Of a stretch of 64,000 nucleotides of DNA, positions 63,886-64,000 are shown piece by piece. Source of the stretch: an uncultured Eubacteriales bacterium (GTDB taxonomy: Bacteria > Bacillota > Clostridia > Christensenellales > Aristaeellaceae); contig CACXBB010000010.1 in assembly GCA_902765735.1 (NCBI GenBank), positions 62,001 to 126,000 on the forward strand, read 5' to 3'. Numbering within the stretch: the stretch's first letter is position 1; each line of letters opens with the position of its first letter. The notes under the pieces were generated by a model. The model ran no database searches. It saw only the letters and a program-made list of their open reading frames with translations, and was not told where the DNA came from. The translations under genes were made by a program, and so were the position numbers.

Positions 63886-64000
63886 AGACTCCCTCAGGCG
63901 CTGCGCGCCAGGGGCTGTTTCAAAACGACGAATACGCCTGCAATCCATTCGTAGGGACGCCATTTATGGCGTCCGCGGGCGGCATGAATGCCGCCCCTAC
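63886..64000. repeat. Nested palindromic repeats at the right edge
   Basis: GACTCCCTCAGGCGCTGCGCGCCAG of one family runs directly into AGGGGCTGTTTCAAAACGA of another, which contains TAGGGACGCCATTTATGGCGTCC and GGCGGCATGAATGCCGCCCC. The element continues past the window. Confidence 0.75.

Overview
The window is GC-rich chromosomal DNA from a Gram-positive, endospore-lineage Firmicute, most likely an uncultured gut Clostridia of the Christensenellales/Oscillospirales type. The class-level call rests on Spo0A, the maf-mreBCD-mrdA-rodA cluster, the darA-holB-ricT cluster, CtsR and CIRCE operators on heat-shock genes, and teichoic-acid-type glycopolymer genes. The genus-level guess is inference. 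I saw no tRNA or rRNA gene, no CRISPR array, no prophage and no insertion sequence with a transposase.

Layout. 0.3-7.5 kb (minus strand): cell-elongation operon maf-mreB-mreC-mreD-mrdA-rodA. 7.7-9.0 kb: a Cys-rich small protein and spo0A. 9.1-15.6 kb: wall or surface glycopolymer cluster with a polysaccharide pyruvyl transferase, three tandem TagF-like transferases, a TarI-like cytidylyltransferase and an extended SDR. 15.9-17.5 kb (minus): BioY and an AEC-family carrier. 17.7-20.1 kb: a DUF134-NifX fusion followed by a two-gene minimal SUF-like Fe-S module. 20.4-21.3 kb (minus): a DUF89 protein.

21.7-45.6 kb is a sensory and c-di-GMP island. A five-gene operon holds a hybrid kinase, a REC-EAL protein, an HPt protein, an amino-acid-permease/hybrid-kinase fusion and a LacI regulator. 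It is followed by an EAL-PAS protein, an operon of REC-HD-GYP, hybrid kinase-HPt and a hybrid kinase fused to a DegV lipid-binding domain, then a permease-GGDEF-REC-EAL gene whose permease half is broken, and a sensor GGDEF protein. A further 7TM-EAL gene closes the window at 61.9-63.8 kb. Intact phosphodiesterase domains outnumber intact cyclase domains.

45.8-51.7 kb: FucO-like dehydrogenase, Hsp20 with a CtsR-type operator, GH1 beta-glucosidase, and darA-holB-ricT. 51.9-57.8 kb (minus): the most striking locus. It holds a SARM1-like TIR domain joined through one membrane helix to an outside BspA-type leucine-rich repeat domain, next to a K+ channel with a C-terminal RyR-like domain and a second RyR-like membrane protein. 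An XRE-type protein lies just upstream and then, on the plus strand, htpG with a CIRCE element. I propose a TIR-nucleotide-to-RyR-channel signalling module; this is inference.

Intergenic DNA is dominated by dispersed palindromic repeats of several families, often nested in each other and often sitting on the 3' end of a gene so that the repeat supplies the stop codon.
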